DNA of 64,000 nt from an uncultured Bacteroidales bacterium (GCA_946187865.1 CAMHST010000001.1:44070-108069); one strand, 5' to 3'. Positions 44,878 through 54,676 are shown, counted from the stretch's first letter. Made by a program: numbers and translations. Notes: generated by a model from the letters alone, not told the origin.

Positions 44878-46116
44878 ATGAGACAGTTATTTATAGCTGC
44901 GGCGGGAGCCGCGGCGGCGCTAGCCCTGGCTTCCTGCGACCCCAAAGAACTGATTGTAACCGATACCAGCGCCCTGGAGAGTATCACCATCGAGGTGAGC
45001 AATGACAACCCAAAATGGGATTATGGCGAGGAGCGCCTTTTCACCATCGTCCCCACGCCAAATACTGCCATTGTCAGCGAATACGGACTGAGTTGTTCAG
45101 ACCCTGACATCGTGGAAATGAAACCCGGCGAACTGCCCAATCAGTTCAAGGTAACTGCTGCGGGCGAAGGAAAACTGACCATTACGGCGCGTGCTGTCGG
45201 CCATGGAGCCGTTCCCGGGCAAAGCGGAACGGAGTGGAAAGTGGAAAAGACCGATCAGGTCGGCTTCACCCTGCAGGACAACCGCGTGAAGCCCAAGCGC
45301 CCCGTGGTCACGATGCAGCTGGCGCCTACGACCGATATCGAGAATAAAACCTATATGGCCGAGGATGCTCCAACCGTGATTGCGGACAATCAGGACCTCT
45401 TGCTCACGGCGGGCAGCGATTCTGAACGTGCGACTTACTCCCTCTCCAGCGCTGACAAGAAGGTGCTCACAGTAGAAAAAACCGGCGCCCAGAGCTGGAT
45501 GCTCAAAACGACCGCTCCCGGTAGGGCCATGCTGAACCTAATCGTTACCGATGGCTACGGCAATCCATTCGAGTACAGTTACTGGGTCTATTCCTTTGGT
45601 CACGTGACCATGACCGCCGAGTACGACCCCCTGATGGCTGAGGCCGGCATCTCTATCAGCGAACATCAGTACCCTAACTTGACCGGCCAGGTCTATATGG
45701 CAGGGACTATCTTCGGATGGCCTTGGAACGATGTAAATAATATTGCCAGCCGGGACATTCCTGTGTTCAATGGCACGTTGGATTTCAGCGAGGAGTTCGA
45801 GCACCCTTCGCTGGTCGAGACCTATGACCAGCAGAACGAGATTTATAACATGACCGTCGGTGAAGGGCTGGACAAAGCCTGGTTCAGCATCCACGAAGTG
45901 AAGCTCAATTATATCATCACACTCAGCACCCCCTTCATCATCATCGATGACCTGGTTGATGACGATGACCGGGAAGAGACGCTTTGGTGGAACTTCAAGA
46001 TCATGGGCGCCCTTCAGCAGGAAGGGATTGCTCCTGTGGAAATCCCGGAGCCTATCGGTTTTACTGCCGGAGTTGACAGCTGGCAGGATGGAGGCGAATA
46101 CACGATTCCATTATGA
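44878..46116 (+). CDS. Lipoprotein of the fimbrial operon, unrecognised family
   Basis: A 412-residue protein with lipoprotein signal LALASC (Cys19) and beta-rich sequence with immunoglobulin-like features in the first half (ITIEVSNDNPKWDYGEERLFTIVPTP, YSLSSADKKVLTVEK). The C-terminal half has no family I recognise. It overlaps the next gene by four bases and lies between DUF3575 and an OmpA-like protein, so a role in fimbrial assembly or anchoring is inferred from context only. Confidence 0.7.
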   Translation: MRQLFIAAAGAAAALALASCDPKELIVTDTSALESITIEVSNDNPKWDYGEERLFTIVPTPNTAIVSEYGLSCSDPDIVEMKPGELPNQFKVTAAGEGKLTITARAVGHGAVPGQSGTEWKVEKTDQVGFTLQDNRVKPKRPVVTMQLAPTTDIENKTYMAEDAPTVIADNQDLLLTAGSDSERATYSLSSADKKVLTVEKTGAQSWMLKTTAPGRAMLNLIVTDGYGNPFEYSYWVYSFGHVTMTAEYDPLMAEAGISISEHQYPNLTGQVYMAGTIFGWPWNDVNNIASRDIPVFNGTLDFSEEFEHPSLVETYDQQNEIYNMTVGEGLDKAWFSIHEVKLNYIITLSTPFIIIDDLVDDDDREETLWWNFKIMGALQQEGIAPVEIPEPIGFTAGVDSWQDGGEYTIPL

Positions 46117-46559
46117 GCCAGATAAGCGACTACATGCACGACCAGGAAGTGAGGAAAGTGCAACTACTCTGTGAAAACCCTGAGCGTTACGCCATCCGTT
46201 TTGACGATGGCTCTGCCATGCTGACTGACGGTGAGGGAAACAGAATTAACAGCCCACTGAGCAATTACGATTTCATCACCAAGGTCGAGTACATCGGCAG
46301 GATGAACGACGTTCCTCACTTTGCCTTTGAGGGCTGTGATTATGCCAGCCGGCATTTCCCTGAAACGGGAATGTTCGATGCCGATGGCCACCGGAAACTG
46401 TTCCGGGATCCACGCACGGCAGGCTTGGATGGCGTGGAGTACATCAAATGGGAGTTTGAAAGGCTTGAAAAGCTGGCAAACGACCCGACGAATCCCCACC
46501 GGAATGACCCTGTGCTGATTGACCTGGATGAACAACAGAACCTGAGTATGAAACGATGA
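46113..46559 (+). CDS. Cytoplasmic hypothetical protein in the fimbrial operon
   Basis: A 148-residue soluble, acidic protein without signal peptide or membrane segment (RYAIRFDDGSAMLTDGEGNRINSP; then DGVEYIKWEFERLEKLANDPTNPH). It overlaps both neighbours by four bases (ATGA), so it is tightly coupled to an otherwise exported gene set. A cytoplasmic partner in such an operon is odd. No family recognised. Confidence 0.7.
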   Translation: MSQISDYMHDQEVRKVQLLCENPERYAIRFDDGSAMLTDGEGNRINSPLSNYDFITKVEYIGRMNDVPHFAFEGCDYASRHFPETGMFDADGHRKLFRDPRTAGLDGVEYIKWEFERLEKLANDPTNPHRNDPVLIDLDEQQNLSMKR

Positions 46560-48694
46560 AGAAGTTTTTCAAGACCATAGCCGGCTGGTTCAAAGAGACA
46601 AGGAACCGCCCGGATGACTGGGATAATATGAGCTACTACGAAAGAAAATTATACACTGCATCCGTAGGGCTGGCAGGCATTGTAGTTCTGTTCCCCATAG
46701 TAGTAATCTTGCTGATAGTGTCACTGTGCAGCCAAGGTTGTTCCGGCCCAAGCAAGATCCAGCGCGTACAGACCGAACAGATGCAGGCCTCCATTGGGCT
46801 GGTGGAAGAAGATGCTTCGCGTGCGCTCAGCATGACAGCCTCCGTTCAGGATGTTGCCAGGCCGGACACCCTGGTTGTCCGCGACGATGACGGCCGCGAG
46901 TTCATCATCATGAAGGCTGTCAAGGATGAAAACGGCGAAATGGTGGCAACGGACGTTATCAGCGCTGCCGTGGTGGAAGCTCGCTTCCGGAATGTGGCTG
47001 AACGCCACGGGAAAGTGGACATCGAGTTCCAGATCCGCGTGCCCCAGGACATGCAGGACGAAGCCTGGCAACTCAGGTTCTATCCCCGGATGCACATTCT
47101 GGGCGATACGCTGAATCTGGAGCAGGTCATCATCACTGGCGCCAAATACCGCAAAGCTCAGCTGCGCGGATACCAGCAGTATGAGAAGTATCTGGCCAGC
47201 ATCGTGACGGACAGCACCCGCTTCATCAACATGCGCCTGCTGGAACTGTTCATCCAGCGGAATATCCCTGACCTGTATGCGTTCAAGGCCGACTCCACCG
47301 AGGTGGCCGACGAAAGTTTCAACGCTATCCTGGACACGAAAGTGGCCAGCAACTTTGCCTCGCAGTACGGCGTAACCGGCCGCGATGCTATTGAGCACTA
47401 TACCAACACGATATCCAAGCACCTCAATGCCCGTCGCTGGGAGCAGAGAGAGAAGATGTACCGCCGGTACGTCAAGGCTCCCATCGTTCACGAGGGCTTG
47501 AGGCTGGATACCGTTATCACGGCCGCCAATGGCGATTTTATCTACAATTACGTGCAGACCATCCACGCCCGGCCGAAGCTCCGGAAGGTAGACGTGATTC
47601 TTTCCGGGGACATCTACGAGCAGGATAAGCGACTGTATGAGATTCCCGCGACGGAGCCGCTGACCTACTACATCAGTAGCCTGTCGGCCTTTGTGGACGG
47701 CACATCCCGCTATAAGAAGCAGATCATCAGCCGCCGGGTGGAAGCTAATACCGCCTGCTATATCGACTTTGAGCAAGGGTCTGATGTCATTATCGAGGAA
47801 CTCAGCAATAACCGCTTCGAGATGGGCCGCATCAAGAAGAACCTGGGCAGCCTAATTGAGAACAAGGATTTCGACCTTGACAGTATCGTGGTGACGGCCT
47901 CCTGCTCCCCGGAAGGATCGGTTGCACACAATACCAAACTCTCCCAAAGAAGGAGCGAATCCGTGAGCCGGTATTTCAGCCAGTTCATCGAGGCTTACCG
48001 GGATTCCCTGCGGGAGGAAATGCTGGAGCACATCTACTTCGATGGCGCCGAGGACCCGCGTGAAACGCAGACGGACATCAAGTTCATTTCGCGCAGCAAC
48101 CCGGAGAACTGGAGGATGCTGGACGTACTGGTCGAGCAGAGCGAAGTCCTGACCGACAATGAGAAGCAAATCTATCGGGATATCCGGGAGATAGAGAACC
48201 TGGATCTTCGGGAGCAGTCCCTCTCTTGGCAGGACTTCTATCCGCACCTGCGGGAGGTCCTTTATCCGAGGCTCCGCACGGTGAAGTTTGATTTTCATCT
48301 TCACCGGAAAGGCATGGTTAAGGACACCCTCCAAACCACCGTGTTGGATGAGGAATATATGGCCGGCATCCAGGCCATCCGCGACAGGGACTATGAAACG
48401 GCTATCCAACTACTCCGTCCATACAAGGATTACAACTCTGCCGTAGCATTCTGTGCCATGGACTACAATGCCTCGGCGCTCCAGATATTGGAGGCACTGC
48501 CGGAAACAGACCAGGTGCATTACCTGCTGGCCGTCATCTATAGCCGTCAGGGCCGGGACAAAGAAGCCGTGGAGCACTATCTCAAGGCCTGCCGGATGAC
48601 ACCGGCCTACATCCACAGGGGCAACCTGGACCCTGAAATATCAGAACTGATTAAAAGGTACAACCTTACAAAAAATTATCTACAAACTCATTAA
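46556..48694 (+). CDS. Membrane-anchored OmpA-like/TPR protein of the fimbrial operon
   Basis: A 712-residue protein with a cytoplasmic N-terminus, one membrane segment (residues about 38-60, GIVVLFPIVVILLIVSLCSQGC), a long beta/helical middle, an OmpA-like part (ASCSPEGSVAHNTKLSQRRSESVSRYF) that may bind peptidoglycan, and TPR-like helices at the end (EEYMAGIQAIRDRDYETAIQLLRPY, VHYLLAVIYSRQGRDKEAVEHYLKA). OmpA-like proteins accompany DUF3575 and fimbrillin genes in other Bacteroidales. It probably links the fimbrial machinery to the cell wall. Confidence 0.75.
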   Translation: MKKFFKTIAGWFKETRNRPDDWDNMSYYERKLYTASVGLAGIVVLFPIVVILLIVSLCSQGCSGPSKIQRVQTEQMQASIGLVEEDASRALSMTASVQDVARPDTLVVRDDDGREFIIMKAVKDENGEMVATDVISAAVVEARFRNVAERHGKVDIEFQIRVPQDMQDEAWQLRFYPRMHILGDTLNLEQVIITGAKYRKAQLRGYQQYEKYLASIVTDSTRFINMRLLELFIQRNIPDLYAFKADSTEVADESFNAILDTKVASNFASQYGVTGRDAIEHYTNTISKHLNARRWEQREKMYRRYVKAPIVHEGLRLDTVITAANGDFIYNYVQTIHARPKLRKVDVILSGDIYEQDKRLYEIPATEPLTYYISSLSAFVDGTSRYKKQIISRRVEANTACYIDFEQGSDVIIEELSNNRFEMGRIKKNLGSLIENKDFDLDSIVVTASCSPEGSVAHNTKLSQRRSESVSRYFSQFIEAYRDSLREEMLEHIYFDGAEDPRETQTDIKFISRSNPENWRMLDVLVEQSEVLTDNEKQIYRDIREIENLDLREQSLSWQDFYPHLREVLYPRLRTVKFDFHLHRKGMVKDTLQTTVLDEEYMAGIQAIRDRDYETAIQLLRPYKDYNSAVAFCAMDYNASALQILEALPETDQVHYLLAVIYSRQGRDKEAVEHYLKACRMTPAYIHRGNLDPEISELIKRYNLTKNYLQTH

Positions 48695-48707
48695 ACCTCA
48701 AAAAGTT

Positions 48708-49712
48708 ATGCGAAAACTTGCATTTCTCGCGGCCGTAGCCGCAACCTTCTGCACCGTCGCGTGCAACAAAGAAATCTCCACCTCCAAGGTGGAAGCGCCC
48801 GTAACTTCCGACGATGGAAGGGTGGAAGTCACCCTCACCATCACCGGAGGAGCCAAAACCAAATCGGCCGACCAGGACATCGATGACAACCTGAGCGTCG
48901 TCCATAACATCCAGTTCTTCGCCTTCAACAGTGACGAGACCATCGACACTTACGTGAAGGTGACCAGCGGAATGAGCGGAAGCATGCGCGTCAAGGCCGG
49001 TCAGAAGAAATTCTGGGCCGTCGTCAATGCCGATGACATCACCAATGTCCAGACGCTGGATGAACTCAAGGCCATCAAGACCCAGCTTGCCGACAATGCC
49101 GACGGGTTTATCATGGTGGGCAGCTACAACTCCAACGTGGGCACTACTCCGATTCCCATCGAGGTCAAGCGCCTTGCCTCCCGCGTGGTCCTGAAAAAGG
49201 TCACCGCCGCGTTCACCAGCCCCGCCGAGGCTGCGTTGGACTGTGTCCTCAAGCGCGTCTATCTAATCAACGTAGCGGGCGATTTCAATCTGGGAGCCAC
49301 AGATGATCCCACCGTATGGTACTCCAAGATGGCATACGAGAGCCCGACCGGGCTGGATGACCTGCTGAACACAACCCTCAGCCCCAGCCACGACCTCAAA
49401 AGCAGCGCCTACGAGGTCCCCAGCTATCATTACTGCTACCAAAACCACAAGCAGCCGGACACTCAGGCGACCACTTGGAGTCCACGCTTCACCAGAATCG
49501 TGGCCGAAGTGGAACTTGGCGGCACCACCTATTACTACCCGGTGAACATCCAGTATATCGACTGCAGCAAGTCCTACGAGATTGAGAACCTGACCATCAC
49601 TCGCAAGGGCTCCACCAATCCCGACCAGCCCATAACCATTCAGTCCGGCACTTTCGAAATTACTGTGAAAGACTGGACCGTTGTCCCTGTTACCAGCGGA
49701 ATCACCATCTAA
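48708..49712 (+). CDS. Fimbrillin (FimA/Mfa-like), probable major subunit
   Basis: A 334-residue lipoprotein (TVACNKE, Cys19) with the two-domain fimbrillin pattern: strand VEVTLTITGGAKTKS, then IQFFAFNSDETIDTYVKV, IPIEVKRLASRVVLKKV, and a C-terminal donor-like strand FEITVKDWTVVPVTSG. Lys52 in AKTKSA is a likely protease site for maturation at the surface. It is followed by a terminator-like hairpin, suggesting higher expression than the later subunits, hence the major-subunit call. Confidence 0.8.
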   Translation: MRKLAFLAAVAATFCTVACNKEISTSKVEAPVTSDDGRVEVTLTITGGAKTKSADQDIDDNLSVVHNIQFFAFNSDETIDTYVKVTSGMSGSMRVKAGQKKFWAVVNADDITNVQTLDELKAIKTQLADNADGFIMVGSYNSNVGTTPIPIEVKRLASRVVLKKVTAAFTSPAEAALDCVLKRVYLINVAGDFNLGATDDPTVWYSKMAYESPTGLDDLLNTTLSPSHDLKSSAYEVPSYHYCYQNHKQPDTQATTWSPRFTRIVAEVELGGTTYYYPVNIQYIDCSKSYEIENLTITRKGSTNPDQPITIQSGTFEITVKDWTVVPVTSGITI

Positions 49713-49753
49713 ACGACGCGAGGTCGTGATTTGATACTTTTCATAATGTTGGT

Positions 49754-49804
49754 GGGGCCGGAGGTCCTTCGGCTACGCTCAGGATGACAATCCGGCCCCT
49801 TTTA
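49754..49804 (+). terminator. Terminator/attenuator between first and second fimbrillin genes
   Basis: A 9-bp stem GGGGCCGGA/TCCGGCCCC encloses a second hairpin (TCCT/AGGA) and is followed by TTTT. The inner segment TTCGGCTACGCTCAGGATGAC resembles a motif I recall as dispersed in many bacterial genomes. Confidence 0.7.
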
Positions 49805-49817
49805 AAACGAGATTTTT

Positions 49818-51152
49818 ATGCGAAAAATACTGACACTGTTGCTGCCCCTGGCCCTGATGCTGCCTGTCTCCTGCAGCAAGGATATAGAGCCGCAGCAAAC
49901 CCAGACAGGAGACGAAGAGCATACTGTAACCGTCTTGATTACAGGAGGACGTGCGGCAACCACAAAAGCTTATAATACGTCCGATCTCACTCTTACCGAT
50001 GGCGTACAGCGCCTGGATCTGTACATCTTCCACCAGACCGCCACCGAGGATGACCGGCACGTAGCCATCACCGAGATTACCAGCGATACCACCCGATTCG
50101 TCATCAAGGAAAAGAAGGGAGAGCGTGTGGGCATCATCGCGATGGCGAACCTCGACGTCGATACCGCGGAACTCCTCTCCGGGCACACCCTGGCCGATTT
50201 TGCCGATTACTGGAACATGCCCTGTCCTATCGTTTGGACGGCGAACAACTTCGACTTTGACCGTATGCCGATGGTGGGCGCTGCTGACACTTATTTCAAC
50301 GGTGACAGGACAGTTGAGATAGAATTGCGCAGGCTCATGTGGCGCATTGACATCGGAAATATTGTCTATGACCCGGAGGATGAACGGATGAGAGGCAAAG
50401 ACGTGTTCGTGAAAAACATAGCCATCACCAACATCGGCAACCATTTTAACCCCACTATGTCCAGTTCTATCGGACATTTCTACACTTGGTACTTGTTCTT
50501 CGGGAATGGCGAGTATGAGGGTAGTTCCACCGGAGCCTTTGGTAGGATTACGGACGGTTTCCGCTTCTACACCAACGCTCCCTCAGGCTGGTCCCAAACC
50601 GGAACGTGGAACCCCGGTGGCCCTGGCATCCTGAATCAAAGCTATCCACGTACCATCAACAACAACTGGAAGGTGGCCAAGGGAGTCCTGAACATCGACG
50701 CCACCGGAAAGTATCTCGCTGCCACCTGCCAGACCTACGATGTTGCCAATGGGCAGGGCCGTTTGGCCACCGCCGGAAATACCGCCGTCCAAAGCATGAC
50801 TGTTGGTAAGAGCCTTTACGGATTCATGGGACGCGGCTGTTTCAGCAACTATAGCCCTGTGAGCACCTACAACGACCAGGTTCAGTACCCGAAGTTGGTT
50901 ATTGAATTAGTGATAGATGGCGTGTCCAAGTTCTACCCGATCTGCATCACCTATCCCCAGCCGAACACCGTGTACCAGGTTGGAACAATTACCATTGTCG
51001 GAGAGGGTTCGGATTACTCGAACTTCATTGAGCAGAAGTATTATGCCACTTTCAACATCTCCGTGCGGGATTGGGACCAACTGGAGGTAAACAATATTGA
51101 CGTGGGCGTAGACCCGGTGACAGGACAGCCCATCGGTGGACAACAGAACTAA
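49818..51152 (+). CDS. Fimbrillin-like accessory subunit 1
   Basis: A 444-residue lipoprotein (LPVSCSKD, Cys19) with fimbrillin features: VTVLITGGRAATTKAY (Lys50 the likely cleavage site), RLDLYIFHQTATEDDRHVAITEI, VEIELRRLMWRIDIGNIVYD and a C-terminal strand FNISVRDWDQLEVNNIDVG. It is longer than the probable major subunit, as tip or accessory subunits usually are. Confidence 0.78.
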   Translation: MRKILTLLLPLALMLPVSCSKDIEPQQTQTGDEEHTVTVLITGGRAATTKAYNTSDLTLTDGVQRLDLYIFHQTATEDDRHVAITEITSDTTRFVIKEKKGERVGIIAMANLDVDTAELLSGHTLADFADYWNMPCPIVWTANNFDFDRMPMVGAADTYFNGDRTVEIELRRLMWRIDIGNIVYDPEDERMRGKDVFVKNIAITNIGNHFNPTMSSSIGHFYTWYLFFGNGEYEGSSTGAFGRITDGFRFYTNAPSGWSQTGTWNPGGPGILNQSYPRTINNNWKVAKGVLNIDATGKYLAATCQTYDVANGQGRLATAGNTAVQSMTVGKSLYGFMGRGCFSNYSPVSTYNDQVQYPKLVIELVIDGVSKFYPICITYPQPNTVYQVGTITIVGEGSDYSNFIEQKYYATFNISVRDWDQLEVNNIDVGVDPVTGQPIGGQQN

Positions 51153-51164
51153 AATCGATTGAAA

Positions 51165-52538
51165 ATGAAAAAGATACTATATATCGCAGCGTTGGCGGCC
51201 ACTATGCTGACCGCCTGCAACAAGGAATGGGGCCCCGATGCTCCTGGTAAGGGTCAGTGTGAAATCAGCCTCCGCTTCCAGCAGGCTCCGCTCACTGCAT
51301 TCCAAACCAAGGCCGATGCCATAGGCCCGGCCACAGAGGATGATGTCATCGACCGTCTGGATGTCTTCGTCTATAAGGGAACGGACACACTTCTCTTTGA
51401 CCATAAGGTTTATACAAACGCTTCCGGCGTGGACCTCTCGTCCATCGAGACAAAGTATTATGACGTGCATGGCACATACTTCTACTTCTTCGCCCTGGCC
51501 AATCTGGACAGCGCGACGGCGGCGTATTTTGCGCAGCTCAGCAAGAATCAGGTCCAGACTTACTACGGCGGACTGATTCCGCTGGAAGCCGGGAACTTCC
51601 GGGCTCACCGTCCCATTATGGGAGGTGTGGCATCAGTGCAGCTGGGAAACTATTCTTACTATAGCACCCAGCCCGGCGACAAGACCGCCACGATTACCCT
51701 TTACCGATATCTGGCTCGCTTTGAGATTGAGAAGATTACGGCCGATTTTGACAGTGCGGACTTGATGAATTCCGACGTAATCGTCAAAGGCATCATCTGG
51801 ACCAACGTCGCCAATGCCTTACGTCCACTGCAATACTTCCCGTCGCCAAACACCGTTGAGAGCGGTGGCCCTGTGTTTGGCAGCCGTTCGACCTATTTCC
51901 CAGAACAGGAGTTTGGGAACCTGGAATATGAAAGCGGCTATCGGTACTATCAGGCGAATGAGAACCATCACGGATGGGTATCGCTGCAGGAGAACTACAA
52001 CCTGGCACAATATGGTGCTACGGGTGCGTTGGCGGCCGATTTCCCCTATATCTACAACAACAATTACAGATTATCAGAGGGCGTGCTGAATGTGGATGCC
52101 CCGGGATATATGTGCGATGCAACCACCCACTATTTCACAGGAGAGACCGGTCGCGTGTGCTCGTCTACAAACCCTTCTCAAAGCCATATCCTCAATGTGA
52201 ACCGCGAGTTTTACATTTACCCCATTGGCCGGAATAGCTACGGCACGTATATGTGCACGAACTTCGAAGGTCAGGATGACACCATCAAGATGGTCATCGT
52301 AGTAGAAATAAACGGCACCACGTACTACTATCCTTACCGGACCATGTATGTCCAGCCCAATTCCCGCTATCTGGTCCATAACATTACCCTCAAGGGCCTT
52401 GGCAGCACCTACAGCAACTTCTACTTGAAGAAATACAGCGCAACGATGGCTCCGATGAGTGTCGGTGAGTGGCAGGAACTGGAGGTGGACAACATCAACC
52501 TGGGTTACAAAGACTATGGCGGAACTGAAATCTATTAG
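51165..52538 (+). CDS. Fimbrillin-like accessory subunit 2
   Basis: A 457-residue lipoprotein from the ATG at 51165 (the track start at 51159 is a TTG). Lipobox LTAC (Cys18), strand CEISLRFQQAPLTAFQTKAD with the Thr-Lys site, then DVIDRLDVFVYKGTDTLLFD, ITLYRYLARFEIEKITADF and the end strand VGEWQELEVDNINLGY. It starts 12 bases after the previous stop. Confidence 0.78.
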   Translation: MKKILYIAALAATMLTACNKEWGPDAPGKGQCEISLRFQQAPLTAFQTKADAIGPATEDDVIDRLDVFVYKGTDTLLFDHKVYTNASGVDLSSIETKYYDVHGTYFYFFALANLDSATAAYFAQLSKNQVQTYYGGLIPLEAGNFRAHRPIMGGVASVQLGNYSYYSTQPGDKTATITLYRYLARFEIEKITADFDSADLMNSDVIVKGIIWTNVANALRPLQYFPSPNTVESGGPVFGSRSTYFPEQEFGNLEYESGYRYYQANENHHGWVSLQENYNLAQYGATGALAADFPYIYNNNYRLSEGVLNVDAPGYMCDATTHYFTGETGRVCSSTNPSQSHILNVNREFYIYPIGRNSYGTYMCTNFEGQDDTIKMVIVVEINGTTYYYPYRTMYVQPNSRYLVHNITLKGLGSTYSNFYLKKYSATMAPMSVGEWQELEVDNINLGYKDYGGTEIY

Positions 52539-52542
52539 ACCT

Positions 52543-53898
52543 ATGCGAAAGAGAATCAGATACCTGCTCCTGCCGCTGCTGATCGCACTGGCAGGATGCG
52601 AGCCGGAGGACATCCCGACCTCCTTCGGTGTGGAAAGCGGCGGGCAGGAAGTGGTGAACATCACCTTCAGCGTGATGGACTTTGACACCCCTGACACCAA
52701 AAGCATAGCGGCCGACAACGTGGATGATGAAGTGGACCGTATTGACATCTTTGCCTTTGACAACAACGGAGCTATCTACGGCCATACCGTCATTGGCGAA
52801 TACGGCGGCTCAGCGTTGGACCTTTCTAACGTGTCCTTCCAAGACTCCGGCGAGGGCGGCAAGAAGCGCTACTACCTCATCATGGCCAACTTGGATCCTG
52901 ACAGTGCCAACTACATCGCGACACTGGACAAAGTGGGCATCAGCAGCTACCCCAAGGCTTTCATCCCTTGGAGCGCCGGGAACTGCCGTCCTAACCGGCC
53001 GCTGATGGGTGCCACGGCCTATGTCCAATTCAATTCGACAACAACGGTGTCCGTGGAGTTCATGCGCTATATGTCCAAGTTCAAGATTGAGACCATTTCC
53101 GCACAGTTCTGGGGCGATCCGGACCTGTATCGGAATGTGTATGTAAAACACCTGGCCTTCATCAACGGCTGGGATATCGTACGCATTTGCCAGACGCAGC
53201 CGCAGAGTTTTAACGGTACGCCCTGGGACATCTTCGGCCCCAACGGAACGTCCAGCTACAACTTCGGCGGTGCTTCTTATCACTATTTCATGGCGAACTG
53301 CTTCCTCGGGCAGGATGAATGGAGCCAGCACGGAATGACCTACGCCGACATGCACGGAACCTACAACATGGGTACCTACGGTGGCCGGGGCAAACTGAAC
53401 CAGGCCTACCACTACATCTACAATGACAACCACATGCAGCCGAAGCACACCATCTGCCTGGACGCGCCGGAGCCGCTTGTGGCCGTCTCCCAGCAAACCT
53501 GGGACACCAACGCCTACCTGCCGCAGAACGCAGGAAAGCTTTGCAGTGACATCGATGGATACCTTGGCCCCTTGCAGGTGAACAAAGTGTTCTATTCCCT
53601 GCCAACCAAGTTCAACGCCTGGTTTGATGAACCCACTTACGGAGATGAATCCCAGAACAGTGAGCTTCGGCTCTGTTTGGCAGTAAAGATTAACGGCACG
53701 TTGTATTTCTACTCCAAAATGATTACCGGGCTGAACCCCAACATGTATTACATCATCCATAATATCACCCTGGCCGGTGAGCCGTCGGAATATCCGAACA
53801 CGTGGATTAAGGGCGGTCAGGTGACTAAGGCAGGAACTCCGGAAGAACAATGGCGCGTACACGGCAACGTGGCCGAAATAGACAATCTGGTGCTATGA
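52543..53898 (+). CDS. Fimbrillin-like accessory subunit 3
   Basis: A 451-residue lipoprotein from the ATG at 52543 (lipobox LAGC, Cys19); the earlier track start lies inside the upstream gene. Strand VVNITFSVMDFDTPDTKSIA carries the Thr-Lys site, followed by EVDRIDIFAFDNNGAIYGH and VSVEFMRYMSKFKIETISAQF. The middle resembles subunit 2 closely (Gly/Tyr-rich HYFMANCFLG region), so the two are likely duplicates. Its stop overlaps the next ATG (ATGA). Confidence 0.78.
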   Translation: MRKRIRYLLLPLLIALAGCEPEDIPTSFGVESGGQEVVNITFSVMDFDTPDTKSIAADNVDDEVDRIDIFAFDNNGAIYGHTVIGEYGGSALDLSNVSFQDSGEGGKKRYYLIMANLDPDSANYIATLDKVGISSYPKAFIPWSAGNCRPNRPLMGATAYVQFNSTTTVSVEFMRYMSKFKIETISAQFWGDPDLYRNVYVKHLAFINGWDIVRICQTQPQSFNGTPWDIFGPNGTSSYNFGGASYHYFMANCFLGQDEWSQHGMTYADMHGTYNMGTYGGRGKLNQAYHYIYNDNHMQPKHTICLDAPEPLVAVSQQTWDTNAYLPQNAGKLCSDIDGYLGPLQVNKVFYSLPTKFNAWFDEPTYGDESQNSELRLCLAVKINGTLYFYSKMITGLNPNMYYIIHNITLAGEPSEYPNTWIKGGQVTKAGTPEEQWRVHGNVAEIDNLVL

Positions 53899-54620
53899 GA
53901 CGGAGTTTAATAATCGGATTGCTGGGGCTGGTGGCCCTGGCATCCTGCTCGGTCAAGGAAGACCGAAGCGACTGTCCGTGCTGGCTCACGGTTAGGGCAT
54001 CCTACCCGCAGGAGCTTGTCAGCGCCTGGTTCGGCACCCACACTCTCTTTGAGGGGCACGATGGCGAGTTGATTGACTACAGGGTCCCCAGAGGAATCGT
54101 GGAAGTGGTGGCCAGCACCGGAGACTTCACCGTTCCGGAAGGCCAGCAGATGGCCGAACTCTTTGCCAGCGTTACAAAGGTGAATACCATATGCGAAGAG
54201 ACGGAAGTCATTCCCGTCCTGCACAAACAGTTCGCCCGCGTGGACATTGACTTTAAGGACGAAGATGACGGTCGGACCGCTTATGACCTGCTGGTGACAG
54301 GCAATGTGTCCGGCTCGGACAAACGCACACTGGAGCCACTGGAGGGCACTTTCCGCTGCGCTCCGGAGCCCATAACGGATGGCCGTGGCTACGAATTCCG
54401 CGTACCCCGGCAGAAGGATGAATCCCTGAGGCTTGAACTCTCATATCACGGAAACCCAGTCGAGACCATCGACCTGGGCTATCTGATTGGCAAGACCGGC
54501 TTCGACTGGAAGGCCGAGAACCTGGGCGACGTGTCCATCCTCTGCGACCTCCCGGCCCACACCTTCACCATCACCGTGATGGAATGGGAAGGGCCTGAGA
54601 CATTCAACATTACGATATAG
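53895..54620 (+). CDS. FimB/Mfa2-like fimbrial anchor lipoprotein
   Basis: A 241-residue lipoprotein from the ATG at 53895 (LASCSVKEDRSDCPCWLTV). The Cys-x-Lys-Glu-Asp...Cys-Pro-Cys start followed by strands is typical of FimB/Mfa2 anchors that end fimbrial growth and hold the fiber in the outer membrane. It has no Thr-Lys cleavage motif, consistent with an uncleaved anchor. Last gene of the operon. Confidence 0.82.
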   Translation: MRRSLIIGLLGLVALASCSVKEDRSDCPCWLTVRASYPQELVSAWFGTHTLFEGHDGELIDYRVPRGIVEVVASTGDFTVPEGQQMAELFASVTKVNTICEETEVIPVLHKQFARVDIDFKDEDDGRTAYDLLVTGNVSGSDKRTLEPLEGTFRCAPEPITDGRGYEFRVPRQKDESLRLELSYHGNPVETIDLGYLIGKTGFDWKAENLGDVSILCDLPAHTFTITVMEWEGPETFNITI

Positions 54621-54676
54621 ACAACCAACCTAAACCTCTAAAGTTTTTTTCATAAGTATTAAACAGTTAAACTACC

